From Candidatus Limosilactobacillus faecipullorum (GTDB lineage Bacteria; Bacillota; Bacilli; Lactobacillales; Lactobacillaceae), in assembly GCA_019118465.1 (NCBI GenBank), contig DWYX01000025.1, positions 1 to 32,667 of the forward strand: 32,667 bases of DNA, in the 5' to 3' direction. The notes under the pieces are model-generated. The model saw nothing but the letters and a program-made list of their open reading frames with translations, ran no database searches and was not told where the DNA came from. Shown here piece after piece: positions 17,147 through 26,144 of the stretch. A program made the position numbers and the translations under genes. The stretch's first letter is position 1, and each line of letters starts with the position of its first letter.

Positions 17147-17156
17147 GTGCTATAAT
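17147..17156 (+). promoter_or_regulatory. Extended -10 promoter of the phoH-recO operon
   Basis: A perfect TATAAT (17151-17156) is preceded by TGC, giving a full extended -10. No good -35 is seen at 17 bases; TTGATT lies 20 bases upstream. Five genes follow with tiny or overlapping gaps. Confidence 0.6.
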
Positions 17157-17194
17157 TTTTAAAGATAGTTTAGAAAAAAAGGGGAAATACTTTT

Positions 17195-18169
17195 TTGACA
17201 GAAGCAGAAAAAAACATTGAGATGAAATTTGAAATTGATAATCCACGGGTTCAAATTGCTCTTTTAGGAACGCAAGACCAATACGTTAGCCTTCTAGAAG
17301 AAGGGATGGGCGTAACCATTAATCCGTTTGGTAATCAACTTAAAATTAGCGGGCCAGATGAAGCCGTCCATTTAACAATTGCGATTCTCAACCAATTAGT
17401 TGCTTTAGTTGAGCAAGGAATTACTATCGCCAGCACCGATATCGTGAGCGCAATGAAGATGGCTCATAAGGGAACGCTGGGGTACTTTGCGGACCTATAT
17501 CAGGAAAAGATTATTAACGACCGCAAGGGGCGACCAATTCGGGTTAAAAACTTTGGTCAACGGCAATACGTTCATGCAATGAAGAACCATGACGTTACCT
17601 TTGGGATTGGCCCAGCCGGGACCGGGAAAACTTACCTAGCAGTTGCAATGGCCGTTGCCGCTTTGAAACGCGGTGAAGTTGAACGAATTATTTTGACCCG
17701 ACCTGCCGTCGAAGCTGGTGAAAACCTTGGATTCTTACCGGGTGACTTAAAGGAAAAAGTTGATCCATATTTGCGTCCAATTTATGATGCCTTAAATAGT
17801 ATCTTTGGGGCTGACCATACGGAACGATTAATGGAGCGCGGCGTGATTGAAATTGCGCCACTGGCTTATATGCGGGGGCGGACCCTTGATAATGCTTTTG
17901 TGATTTTAGATGAAGCTCAAAATACGACTAAGGCTCAAATGAAGATGTTCTTAACCCGGCTTGGCTTTGGGGCAAAGATGGTGGTCAATGGGGATGCTTC
18001 GCAAATTGACTTACCGCGGGGTGCCAAAAGCGGTCTCCTTTCAGCTGAGCAGATTTTGAAAGGAATCGATGCAGTTGAATTTGTTTACTTTAAGGCCGAC
18101 GACGTTGTGCGGCATCCAGTAGTTGCCAAAATTATTTCCGCCTATGAAAAGGCAGAAGGGAAACAATAA
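17195..18169 (+). CDS. phoH: PhoH-like ATPase
   Basis: The 324-residue cytoplasmic P-loop ATPase belongs to the PhoH family, which resembles the helicase core and is linked to RNA metabolism through its partner YbeY. A small N-terminal KH-like region (about 15-75) precedes the ATPase. Walker A is GPAGTGKT (139-146) and Walker B is FVILDEAQNTT (about 235-245), with conserved ILTRPAVEAGENLGFLPGD between. The start is TTG 17195, about 10 bases after AAGGGG; the first internal ATG would remove conserved sequence. It leads phoH-ybeY-dgkA-era-recO. In Bacillus a pgpH-type gene lies between phoH and ybeY; it is absent here. Confidence 0.95.
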   Translation: MTEAEKNIEMKFEIDNPRVQIALLGTQDQYVSLLEEGMGVTINPFGNQLKISGPDEAVHLTIAILNQLVALVEQGITIASTDIVSAMKMAHKGTLGYFADLYQEKIINDRKGRPIRVKNFGQRQYVHAMKNHDVTFGIGPAGTGKTYLAVAMAVAALKRGEVERIILTRPAVEAGENLGFLPGDLKEKVDPYLRPIYDALNSIFGADHTERLMERGVIEIAPLAYMRGRTLDNAFVILDEAQNTTKAQMKMFLTRLGFGAKMVVNGDASQIDLPRGAKSGLLSAEQILKGIDAVEFVYFKADDVVRHPVVAKIISAYEKAEGKQ

Positions 18170-18170
18170 A

Positions 18171-18641
18171 ATGGAATTGACAATTTTTGATCACAGCCAA
18201 GGAAAATTAAGTGAACACCAAGAGGCCTTAGCTAAAGATTTATTAGCTCAAGCCGCAGAGAGGATTAACTTACCTGTCAATGCGGAACTTTCGTTAACTT
18301 TGGTTCGTAATCCGGAAATGAAGGACCTCAATCGGGAATATCGAGGTGTTGATCGGGCAACCGATGTCATTTCTTTTGCGATTAACGATGACCAAGATTT
18401 TGAAGTGCCAGAAGAACTGAAAGCAGAATTGCCAATGGATTTAGGAGACCTGTTTATTTCTTTGGATAAGGTTCAAGAACAAGCTCTTTTCCTTGGCCAT
18501 TCCGAGGATCGAGAATTTGGCTTTTTATTGGTTCATGGCTTTCTGCATTTAAATGGCTACGATCATGAAAACCCAACTGATGAAACAAAAATGTTCAAGC
18601 TCCAAGAAGAGATTTTAACTGCCTATGGTCTCACCAGATAA
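18171..18641 (+). CDS. ybeY: Endoribonuclease/rRNA maturation factor YbeY
   Basis: The 156-residue metalloprotein acts in 16S rRNA 3' end maturation and ribosome quality control. The three zinc ligands are in HGFLHLNGYDH at 122-132 (H122, H126, H132), and the family segment REYRGVDRATDVISFA is at about 55-70. I place the start at ATG 18171 (MELTIFDH), right after the phoH stop and preceded by AAGGG; an in-frame ATG at 18123 lies inside phoH and adds residues foreign to the family. Its 3' end overlaps dgkA by 17 bases. Confidence 0.95.
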   Translation: MELTIFDHSQGKLSEHQEALAKDLLAQAAERINLPVNAELSLTLVRNPEMKDLNREYRGVDRATDVISFAINDDQDFEVPEELKAELPMDLGDLFISLDKVQEQALFLGHSEDREFGFLLVHGFLHLNGYDHENPTDETKMFKLQEEILTAYGLTR

Positions 18642-19020
18642 GCGTCAAACCCAAAAGAACCGTCATTTTGGACAAGCTTTCTATCACGCAATCGTTGGAA
18701 TTGGGACGGTGATTAAAAACGAGCGTAACATGCGAAGCCACCTAGTATCAGCAACCTTTGTTGTTGTCGCTGGCTTTATTTTGCATGTTAATCTAAATGC
18801 TTGGTGCTGGCTTACATTAGCAATCGCCCTGGTCTGGTTCGCGGAGTTTTTGAATACGGTGATTGAAGCGATTGTTAATTTAATTGTTGGTGAAAAATTT
18901 GATCCAAATGCCAAAATTGCCAAGGATGTTGCAGCAGGGTTGGTTTTACTAGCAGCAGGGTTAGCGGTAATCATTGGGCTTTTAGTCCTAACACCCTACC
19001 TAATTAAATTTTTAAAATAA
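18625..19020 (+). CDS. dgkA: Undecaprenol/diacylglycerol kinase
   Basis: The 131-residue integral membrane kinase has three transmembrane helices (about 47-63, 66-87 and 105-128). Gram-positive members phosphorylate undecaprenol, feeding the lipid carrier pool for cell wall synthesis. The active-site segments are KNERNMRSHLVSA (about 32-44) and WFAEFLNTVIEAIVNLIV (about 72-89), with EKFDPNAKIAKDVAAGLVLL further on. ATG 18625 overlaps the ybeY 3' end by 17 bases, suggesting translational coupling. The N-terminal tail is basic and longer than in E. coli DgkA, as in other Firmicutes. Confidence 0.93.
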   Translation: MVSPDKRQTQKNRHFGQAFYHAIVGIGTVIKNERNMRSHLVSATFVVVAGFILHVNLNAWCWLTLAIALVWFAEFLNTVIEAIVNLIVGEKFDPNAKIAKDVAAGLVLLAAGLAVIIGLLVLTPYLIKFLK

Positions 19021-19032
19021 AGGATGGAATTA

Positions 19033-19938
19033 ATGACTGAAAATAATTTTCGTTCCGGTTTTGTAGCCTTGATTGGTCGGCCAAATGTTGGGAAGTCGAC
19101 CTTATTAAACTATGTCGTTGGTCAAAAAGTGGCGATTATGAGTGATGTTGCGCAAACTACCCGGAACAAGATTCAAGGAATCTATACTTCCAAAGATGCG
19201 CAAATCGTCTTTATTGATACCCCTGGTGTTCATAAACCAATGACAAAACTCGGCGATTTTATGGAACGGTCAACTTTATCTGCCTTGGATGAAGTTGATG
19301 CTGTGCTTTTTGTAGTCCCAGCCAATGAGAAAAAAGGGCCGGGGGATGACTTTATTATCGAGCGGCTAAAGCAGGTTCACCAGCCAATTTACTTGGTGGT
19401 TAACAAGATTGATCTAGTGCATCCAAACGATTTGCCAAAGATTGTTGCCCAATATGAAGATGTCCTCGACTTCAAAGGGATCATTCCGGTTTCTGCTCTT
19501 CAAGGAAATAACGTTAACCAGTTAATTAATGACTTAGTGGCTGAATTACCTGAAGGACCGCAATATTACCCAGCAGAACAAATTTCTGATCATCCAGAAC
19601 GGTTTGTGATTGCGGAAATGATCCGGGAAAAAGTTTTCCAATTAACGCGGCAGGAAGTTCCCCATTCAGTCGCCATTGATGTGACCTCGGTGAAACGAGA
19701 AAACGAAGACACAGTTCATATTAGTGCCAACATCGTGGTTGAACGGCCAGGTCAAAAAGGAATTATCATTGGTAAAAAAGGTTCAATGCTTAAAAAGATT
19801 GGCCAATTAGCTCGCCAGGATATTGAACACCTTTTAGGTGACCACGTTTACCTGCAACTTTGGGTTAAAGTTGTACCTGGTTGGCGGGATAAATCAGCCA
19901 TGTTAAAAGATTACGGTTACCGAAATACTGATTATTAA
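19033..19938 (+). CDS. era: GTPase Era
   Basis: The 301-residue GTPase binds 16S rRNA and assists 30S assembly, at the cytoplasm/membrane. The G1 motif is GRPNVGKST (15-23), with QTTRNKI as the switch I/G2 region, DTPGVHKP as G3 (62-69) and NKID as G4 (about 124-127). The C-terminal KH domain has [14 protein letters not shown] (about 238-251). I choose ATG 19033 over ATG 19024: the upstream ATG overlaps the AAAGGA ribosome binding site, while 19033 is 8 bases after it. It is followed 10 bases later by recO. Confidence 0.97.
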   Translation: MTENNFRSGFVALIGRPNVGKSTLLNYVVGQKVAIMSDVAQTTRNKIQGIYTSKDAQIVFIDTPGVHKPMTKLGDFMERSTLSALDEVDAVLFVVPANEKKGPGDDFIIERLKQVHQPIYLVVNKIDLVHPNDLPKIVAQYEDVLDFKGIIPVSALQGNNVNQLINDLVAELPEGPQYYPAEQISDHPERFVIAEMIREKVFQLTRQEVPHSVAIDVTSVKRENEDTVHISANIVVERPGQKGIIIGKKGSMLKKIGQLARQDIEHLLGDHVYLQLWVKVVPGWRDKSAMLKDYGYRNTDY

Positions 19939-19948
19939 GGAGAAAATT

Positions 19949-20737
19949 GTGGCTCGCGTAAATACTGATTTTGAAGGCTTAATTTTATTTCGGCGTGATT
20001 ATCGCGAACACGATTTATTAGTTAAATTTTTAACTCGGAATTTAGGGCCAACAATGTTTTTTGTCCGGGGTGGTCGACGGAAGGGATCAAAGATTGCTTC
20101 TTCCTTACTCCCTTTTTCGTATGGAACTTATGTTGGATGGCTTGAAGCTGGTGAGCTTTCTTACTTGGTTGCGGCAAAGGAGACCCACCAATTTAAACGG
20201 ATTGGCCCCGATCTGGAGGCGAATGCCTATGCAACATACCTGTTAGATTTAGTTGGCGTGGCTTTTGAAGAGGGTCAAGGGATTGGGGCTTGGTATGATC
20301 AGATTTTAACAGCTTTAAAATTGATCGAGGCCGGAAAAGATCCCCAGGTGATTGTAAATGTTCTTGAGGTTCAACTACTTGGGCGATTTGGGGTGGCACC
20401 AATCTGGGATGGTTGTGTTATTTGTGGGCGTCAGGATTTGCCCTTTGATTATTCAGAAGCTTTCGGTGGTGTCCTTTGCCAGCAACATTGGGCAAAGGAT
20501 CCCCACCGTTTACATTTGCAACGCAAGATGGTTAATTATCTCCGGCTGTTTGCCCACCTAAATTTACAAAAAGTTTCTAACGTTAAGGTCGATCAAGCAA
20601 CCCAACGGGGTCTCCGCCAAGCACTCGATCAAATTTATGCTGATCAGGTTGGCCTTCGATTGAAGAGTAAGCATTTTATTGATTCATTAACGACCTGGCA
20701 AGATCAATTATCATTACCACCCCGAGAATCAAAATAA
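19949..20737 (+). CDS. recO: DNA repair protein RecO
   Basis: The 262-residue protein acts in the RecFOR pathway, helping load RecA onto gaps coated with single-strand binding protein. An N-terminal OB fold (about 1-80) begins VNTDFEGLILFRRDYREHDLLVKFLTR. The C-terminal helical domain carries a zinc-type cluster CVICGR...LCQQH (about 154-179), where the last ligand position is His. GTG 19949 follows AAGGAGAAA. It is the last gene of the phoH operon, followed by the glyQS promoter and T-box with no clear terminator between. Confidence 0.94.
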   Translation: MARVNTDFEGLILFRRDYREHDLLVKFLTRNLGPTMFFVRGGRRKGSKIASSLLPFSYGTYVGWLEAGELSYLVAAKETHQFKRIGPDLEANAYATYLLDLVGVAFEEGQGIGAWYDQILTALKLIEAGKDPQVIVNVLEVQLLGRFGVAPIWDGCVICGRQDLPFDYSEAFGGVLCQQHWAKDPHRLHLQRKMVNYLRLFAHLNLQKVSNVKVDQATQRGLRQALDQIYADQVGLRLKSKHFIDSLTTWQDQLSLPPRESK

Positions 20738-20772
20738 ATTTGATTTGAAACCGTTTTATATTGCGAGAAGAA

Positions 20773-20801
20773 TTGACTTTCCAGTTCGAGACGGGTACTA
20801 T
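20773..20801 (+). promoter_or_regulatory. Promoter of glyQS
   Basis: TTGACT (20773-20778) and TACTAT (20796-20801) are 17 bases apart. A perfect TATAAT at 20810-20815 is an alternative -10 but lacks a -35. Either places the transcript start just upstream of the T-box leader. Confidence 0.65.
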
Positions 20802-20828
20802 TAACATCGTATAATTTGAATAACTGTT

Positions 20829-21016
20829 GGCGATGATGGGAAAAAGAAAATTACTTTAGCGAGTAGGAAATGGTGGAAGCCTACACGATTTTCGGAGCAC
20901 CCGGAGCAATCATAAAATTAAGTTGTTTTGCTTTTGAGCAAAAAAACAGGGTGGAACCGCGAGTAATCGTCCCTGTAGTTACGGGTTGACCGTAGCTACA
21001 GGGATTTTTAAATTTT
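20829..21016 (+). promoter_or_regulatory. Glycine T-box leader of glyQS
   Basis: The T-box AGGGTGGAACCGCG (20948-20961) is canonical. Stem I pairs GAAAAT (20846-20851) with ATTTTC (20888-20893) and GTAGG (20862-20866) with CCTAC (20880-20884) around AAATGGTGGAAG. The triplet GGA (20894-20896) directly 3' of the stem is the likely glycine specifier. The terminator pairs CCCTGTAG (20971-20978) with CTACAGGG (20996-21003) and TACGG (20980-20984) with CCGTA (20990-20994), followed by ATTTTTAAATTTT. Uncharged tRNA-Gly should favour the antiterminator and expression of glyQS. Confidence 0.93.
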
Positions 21017-21045
21017 CACCAACAGGGTCTGAAAGGAGAAACAGC

Positions 21046-22020
21046 ATGGCCAAAAAAATGACGGTCCAAGAAATCATTTTCACCTTGGAAAAATATTGGA
21101 CAGATCAAGGATGTATGTTGATGCAAGCGTATGATAACGAGAAGGGGGCGGGGACGATGAGTCCGTACACCTTCTTACGGGCAATTGGGCCGGAACCATG
21201 GAACGCTGCTTATGTTGAACCATCCCGGCGGCCTGCTGACGGTCGGTACGGTGAAAATCCTAACCGGTTATATCAACACCACCAATTCCAAGTTTTAATG
21301 AAGCCATCTCCAGACAACATCCAAGAACTTTACCTTGGCAGTTTGCGGCAACTTGGGATTGAACCACTGGAACATGATATTCGCTTCGTTGAAGACAACT
21401 GGGAAAACCCATCAATGGGTTGTGCCGGTGTTGGTTGGGAAGTTTGGCTTGACGGAATGGAAGTCACCCAATTTACCTATTTCCAAGTTGTTGGGGAACT
21501 TCAAATGGATCCAGTGGCAGCCGAAGTTACTTATGGTTTGGAACGGTTAGCTGAATACATTCAAAATGTAAATTCTGTTTATGACTTAGAATGGTCAGAT
21601 GGGGTGCTTTATGGGGATATCTTTAAAGAGCCAGAATACGAACACTCTAAGTATGCCTTTGAAGAAAGCAACCAAGAAATGCTTCTTAAGGATTTTGACA
21701 ATTTTGAAAGTGAAGCTAAGCGCTTGATTAAGCTTGGCTTGATTCACCCGGCATACGACTATGTTTTGAAGTGTAGCCACACTTTTAATTTACTGGATGC
21801 CCGAGGAGCGGTTTCAGTTACGGAACGGGCCGGCTACCTTCACCGGATTCGGATTATGGCCAAGATGATTGCTAAAGCCTTTGTCGAAGAACGGCGGAAG
21901 TTAGGCTTCCCATTAATTCACGATGAAAAAGAACGGCAAGCAGTCGTTGCCAAGTACACAAAGGCGGCTGAAAAGGCGGCTGCTCGAGCGGCTAAGCAAG
22001 CAAAGAAAGGGGAAAAGTAA
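21046..22020 (+). CDS. glyQ: Glycine-tRNA ligase, alpha subunit
   Basis: The 324-residue subunit carries the class II catalytic core of the tetrameric alpha2-beta2 glycyl-tRNA synthetase. The family pattern is clear: [19 protein letters not shown] near the start, then [38 protein letters not shown] and [18 protein letters not shown], and the C-terminal helix [18 protein letters not shown] place the start at ATG 21046 behind GAAAGGAG. A GTG at 20986 lies in the leader terminator and is not a real start. The tail ends in an Ala/Lys-rich helix. Its stop overlaps the glyS start by one base. Confidence 0.98.
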   Translation: MAKKMTVQEIIFTLEKYWTDQGCMLMQAYDNEKGAGTMSPYTFLRAIGPEPWNAAYVEPSRRPADGRYGENPNRLYQHHQFQVLMKPSPDNIQELYLGSLRQLGIEPLEHDIRFVEDNWENPSMGCAGVGWEVWLDGMEVTQFTYFQVVGELQMDPVAAEVTYGLERLAEYIQNVNSVYDLEWSDGVLYGDIFKEPEYEHSKYAFEESNQEMLLKDFDNFESEAKRLIKLGLIHPAYDYVLKCSHTFNLLDARGAVSVTERAGYLHRIRIMAKMIAKAFVEERRKLGFPLIHDEKERQAVVAKYTKAAEKAAARAAKQAKKGEK

Positions 22021-24089
22021 TGACGCATTCATATTTATTAGAAGTTGGCGTTGAAGAAATGCCAGCTCACGTGGTAACAAAGAGTATTGCGCAATTGCAC
22101 CAGCGAGTTGCTGATTTTCTGAAGGAAGAACGGATTGATTTTGATACGATTCAAGAATTCGCTACTCCCCGACGGCTAGCCCTTTTAATTTCTGGTTTAG
22201 CTGACAAACAACCAGATGTTGATGAAGAAGTCAAAGGTCCAGCAAAGAAGATTGCCCAAGATGTTGATGGTAACTGGACTAAAGCCGCGCAAGGTTTTAC
22301 TCGGGGTCAAGGTGTGACGGTTGATGACATTGAATTTAAAGAAGTCAAAGGTATTGAATACGTCTTTGTCAATAAGCATGTCAGCGGGAAGCCGGTTGCG
22401 GAAGTATTAACGGCCTTACCAGATGTAATTACGGCAATGAACTTCCCAACTTTAATGAAGTGGGGACACCACAATTTACAATTTATTCGGCCAATTCGGT
22501 GGTTGGTATCACTTTTGGATGATGAAGTGGTCCCATTCTCCATTTTAGACGTCCAAGCTGGTCGCCAAACCCGTGGGCACCGCTTCTTAGGTCATGATAT
22601 TGAATTGAAGTCGGCAACTGATTATGAAGCTGCCCTTAAGGATGACTTTGTTATTGTTGACCAAGTAAAGCGGAAGACTTTAATTCAAGAACAAATTCAA
22701 AAGATTGTTGCAGACAATAATTGGGTTCTTGATGAGGACTTTGATCTTTTGGAAGAAGTTAATAACTTAGTTGAATGGCCAACCGCATTTGCGGGAGCCT
22801 TTGATGAAAAGTACCTCGTTCTTCCTGAAGAAGTCCTGATTACTTCTATGCGGGATAACCAACGTTTCTTCTGCGTTCGCGATCACGAAGGTAAGTTATT
22901 ACCCCACTTTATCTCAGTTCGAAATGGGAACGAAGACCACCTTGACAATGTGATCAAGGGAAATGAACGGGTCTTGGTACCACGGCTTGAGGATGCTAAG
23001 TTCTTCTATGAAGAAGACCAAAAGATTAGTATTGACCGATATGCTGAACGACTTCAAAAGGTTAGCTTCCATGACCAAATTAGTTCGATGGCCGAAAAGA
23101 TGGCCCGGGTTAGTGCTCTAGCCCAAGACCTTGGGCAGAAACTTGGTTTTACGGACGAAGAGTTAGCTGACCTTAAGCGAGCAAGTGAAATTTACAAGTT
23201 TGACTTAACGACCCAAATGGTTGGAGAATTTGCCGAATTACAAGGGATAATGGGTGAAATTTATGCTAACCTAGCTGGTGAAAAACCAGCCGTTGCCCAA
23301 GCAATCCGGGAACATTATTTACCAATTTCAGCAGACGGGGAACTGCCAACTAGCAAGTTGGGGGCCCTCTTGGCAATTGCTGACAAATTAGATTCAATCT
23401 ATAGCTTCTTTGCGGTTAATTTAATTCCGTCTGGTTCAAACGACCCATACGCTTTGCGACGTCAAGCAGCTGGGATTATGCGGATCTTGCTTGATCAAGG
23501 ATGGCACTTGCCAATTCTTGCTTTCCAAAACCAAGCAGCAAAGGCAATGGCTAACCAAGAGCTAAGCTTTGATTACGCAAAGAATACGGATCAAGTGCGG
23601 ACCTTCTTCTTGGATCGGATCAAGCAATTATTGAGTGACAAAGCTCTCCGTCATGACGTCATTGATGCTGCTACGGACACTCGGGTAGCTGACCCAGTTA
23701 ACATTGTTGCGGCCGCTAGGTTGTTGGCTGACCATCAGGATGACGAAAGCTTCAAGGATCAAATTGAAGCTTTGACACGGGTAATTCGGATTGCCAAGAA
23801 AGCGCCAGCTAACTTACCTGAAACGGTTGATGAAAGTAAATTTGTTAACCCATCTGAAGAAAAGTTACACACGGCAGTAAATACTTTGGCAAATCAGGCT
23901 GAACAATTAAGCCTAACTGACTTACTATCACAATTGTTGAGCTTAGAACCAGTTATTACTAACTACTTCGATGAAAACATGATTATGGATAAGGACGAAG
24001 CAATTAAGAATAACCGGTTAGCGCAACTCTCAATCTTAGCTAACCTAACGGGTCGGTTAGGGAACTTAGATCAATTGATTGTGAAGTAA
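22020..24089 (+). CDS. glyS: Glycine-tRNA ligase, beta subunit
   Basis: The 689-residue beta subunit binds tRNA-Gly for the alpha2-beta2 enzyme. The N-terminus LLEVGVEEMPAHVV and the B3/4-like region (ATPRRLALLISGL, then GPAKK) are typical. The conserved MRDNQRFFCVRD and VLVPRLEDAKFFYEEDQ segments and a C-terminal anticodon-binding domain follow (about 575-689). Length is normal. Start and stop overlap with glyQ (TAATG), so the subunits are made in a coupled way. No T-rich terminator follows; the dnaG promoter region comes next. Confidence 0.98.
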   Translation: MTHSYLLEVGVEEMPAHVVTKSIAQLHQRVADFLKEERIDFDTIQEFATPRRLALLISGLADKQPDVDEEVKGPAKKIAQDVDGNWTKAAQGFTRGQGVTVDDIEFKEVKGIEYVFVNKHVSGKPVAEVLTALPDVITAMNFPTLMKWGHHNLQFIRPIRWLVSLLDDEVVPFSILDVQAGRQTRGHRFLGHDIELKSATDYEAALKDDFVIVDQVKRKTLIQEQIQKIVADNNWVLDEDFDLLEEVNNLVEWPTAFAGAFDEKYLVLPEEVLITSMRDNQRFFCVRDHEGKLLPHFISVRNGNEDHLDNVIKGNERVLVPRLEDAKFFYEEDQKISIDRYAERLQKVSFHDQISSMAEKMARVSALAQDLGQKLGFTDEELADLKRASEIYKFDLTTQMVGEFAELQGIMGEIYANLAGEKPAVAQAIREHYLPISADGELPTSKLGALLAIADKLDSIYSFFAVNLIPSGSNDPYALRRQAAGIMRILLDQGWHLPILAFQNQAAKAMANQELSFDYAKNTDQVRTFFLDRIKQLLSDKALRHDVIDAATDTRVADPVNIVAAARLLADHQDDESFKDQIEALTRVIRIAKKAPANLPETVDESKFVNPSEEKLHTAVNTLANQAEQLSLTDLLSQLLSLEPVITNYFDENMIMDKDEAIKNNRLAQLSILANLTGRLGNLDQLIVK

Positions 24090-24112
24090 TAAAATTAAAG
24101 CATCAACTTTGC

Positions 24113-24140
24113 TTGTGTTTTATTTACTTTGTGTTAAAAT
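24113..24140 (+). promoter_or_regulatory. Probable promoter of dnaG-rpoD
   Basis: TTGTGT (24113-24118) and TAAAAT (24135-24140) are 16 bases apart, and TGT forms an extended -10. The transcript would start near 24147 and carry the hairpin at 24171-24206. Confidence 0.5.
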
Positions 24141-24170
24141 TTAGACTAGTATTATTAGGTAGTATTTAAT

Positions 24171-24206
24171 CGAAAGGTCGCATTCCATCTCGGGGGCGAC
24201 CTTTCG
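24171..24206 (+). promoter_or_regulatory. Perfect 11-bp hairpin in the dnaG leader
   Basis: CGAAAGGTCGC (24171-24181) pairs perfectly with GCGACCTTTCG (24196-24206) across the 14-base loop attccatctcgggg. The bases after it (TAACTATG) are not a U-run, so it is not an ordinary terminator. It lies 32 bases upstream of the dnaG start and would be at the 5' end of the dnaG-rpoD mRNA. Confidence 0.6.
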
Positions 24207-24237
24207 TAACTATGTTGCATTAACGGGGGGTTACTGA

Positions 24238-26142
24238 ATGCCAAAGATCCCAGAGGAGTTAATTAATCGGATTCGGAGCGCCGTTAATATTGCGGATGTA
24301 ATTGGTCAAGATGTTCAATTACAAAAGCAAGGAAAAAACTTGGTGGGACATTGTCCTTTTCATCAAGATAATACCCCGTCCTTTTCGGTTAACCCCGAGA
24401 AACAATTTTTCTATTGTTTTTCTTGTCACCGTAGTGGTAATGTTTTTAGTTTCTTGCAACAATATCACCATTTAAGCTTTCCTGAAGCGGTTGATGAGGT
24501 TGCTAAGTTCGCTAATATCCAAATTCCAAAGGAATATCAAGGCCATTCACAAACTACCCCGGAGAATCCGGAACAAGCCCAGTTATTTAAAATCCATGCT
24601 AAAGCAACTGAACTTTATCATCACGTTTTAGTTAATACGCCGGCAGGTAAAGAAGCTTTGCAGTATCTGACGCAGCGGGGGATGACGATTGAATTAATTA
24701 ATCGGTTTGAGCTTGGCTTTGCTCCTGATTTAGGGGCGGATAAGCAAATCTTATATGAATACACCCAAAAGGCCGGTTTTGATTATCAGTTACTTCGTAA
24801 GTCAGGGTTGTTTGTTGAACGAAATGATGGTCAATTAAGGGATCGCTTCCGTGGTCGGGTAATATATCCAATCAAGAATAGTAGTGGTCAAGTGATTGCT
24901 TTTTCTGGGCGAATTCTGAGCAAAAAGGCACCAGCTAATACTCCTAAATATTTGAATAGCCCTGAAACAGATATCTTTAATAAACGCCGAACCCTCTTTA
25001 ATTTAAATTTAGCCCGGGAGGCGGCCAGAGAAGCTGGTTATTTAACGTTGTTTGAAGGCTTTATGGATGTAATTTCTGCCTACGGCGCTGGGGTGAAAAC
25101 AGGAATTGCTTCAATGGGAACAAGTTTTACGAGTGAACAAGTTCAAATCATTGCCCGCCAGGTGAAGCAACTTAATATTTCCTATGATGGAGATGAGCCG
25201 GGACAGGCGGCAATTGACCGGGCCCTTAAGTTGGTTGAGGATACAGCCCCTAACTTAAAACTTCGCGTTGTTCAATTACCAGCTGGCCTCGATCCTGATG
25301 AATACATCCAAAAGTACGGGGCGATTAAGTTCCAAGATTACATGGATCACCGTGAAGAAACGCCGGTTGATTTTCGCCTTAGCTATCTCCGTAACGGATT
25401 GAACTTGAAAAAGCAAAGTGATTTAATCGCTTATTTAAAGACGGCTTTACAAGTCGTCCGGGCAATTCCTGATCAGCTTGGGCAAAGCGTTTATATTAAA
25501 AAGTTAGCGTCCGAATTTGGTTTAGATCAAGGAAGTCTGGAACGGCAACTAGCGGAAATACCGCAACCGCAAACCATTACGCCGCCACCAATTGAAGATG
25601 ATGGAGAATTGACACAACTTGATTTTGGTCCGCCACCGGCACCAGAATCACCGGGAGAAGTAATTTCTAGCAATCAGCAACCCGTTGCCCAGTTGCTATC
25701 AAAAACTGATCGGGCTGCACAATTATTGTTAAAGTATTACTGTAGTGATCAAGATATCCGTTACCAACTTGATGCTTTGCTTGAATTCCGGTTTCCACAG
25801 GCTAGTTACCAACATCTATATGAAGTAATTAAAGATTATTTTAGTGACCAAGAAAAGTTTGATGTCGCAGCGGTGATGGATCGTCTAGCACCTGCTGAAC
25901 AAACGCTTTTAGGCCAAATTGAAAAGCAATTGGTAAATGAGGAAGAGAAACAACAGGTTGTAAAGGATTGCCTTTTTGTTCTTGATGAGGAATTCCCTTT
26001 GGCTCAACAAATTGAGAAAACCCAGTCCGCAATTAATGAAGCTAGTATGATCGGGGATACCGAGCAATTGGTACGCCTTACAACTGAGTTGGTGCAACTC
26101 TATCAACGTCAGCAGTCAATGAAGACGGAGGAGATTAATTAA
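24238..26142 (+). CDS. dnaG: DNA primase
   Basis: The 634-residue primase makes RNA primers at the replication fork and interacts with the DnaB-type helicase. The N-terminal zinc-binding domain has C39, H42, C60 and C63 (CPFHQDN...FYCFSC). The RNA polymerase domain includes the conserved [23 protein letters not shown], and TOPRIM has [11 protein letters not shown] with its metal-binding Glu and the acidic [10 protein letters not shown]. The C-terminal helicase-interaction domain is about residues 460-634, preceded by a proline-rich linker (TPPPIEDDG, then [10 protein letters not shown]). ATG 24238 follows GGGGGG. It is two bases from rpoD, forming the dnaG-rpoD pair of the classic macromolecular synthesis operon, here without rpsU. 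Confidence 0.97.
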   Translation: MPKIPEELINRIRSAVNIADVIGQDVQLQKQGKNLVGHCPFHQDNTPSFSVNPEKQFFYCFSCHRSGNVFSFLQQYHHLSFPEAVDEVAKFANIQIPKEYQGHSQTTPENPEQAQLFKIHAKATELYHHVLVNTPAGKEALQYLTQRGMTIELINRFELGFAPDLGADKQILYEYTQKAGFDYQLLRKSGLFVERNDGQLRDRFRGRVIYPIKNSSGQVIAFSGRILSKKAPANTPKYLNSPETDIFNKRRTLFNLNLAREAAREAGYLTLFEGFMDVISAYGAGVKTGIASMGTSFTSEQVQIIARQVKQLNISYDGDEPGQAAIDRALKLVEDTAPNLKLRVVQLPAGLDPDEYIQKYGAIKFQDYMDHREETPVDFRLSYLRNGLNLKKQSDLIAYLKTALQVVRAIPDQLGQSVYIKKLASEFGLDQGSLERQLAEIPQPQTITPPPIEDDGELTQLDFGPPPAPESPGEVISSNQQPVAQLLSKTDRAAQLLLKYYCSDQDIRYQLDALLEFRFPQASYQHLYEVIKDYFSDQEKFDVAAVMDRLAPAEQTLLGQIEKQLVNEEEKQQVVKDCLFVLDEEFPLAQQIEKTQSAINEASMIGDTEQLVRLTTELVQLYQRQQSMKTEEIN

Positions 26143-26144
26143 TA

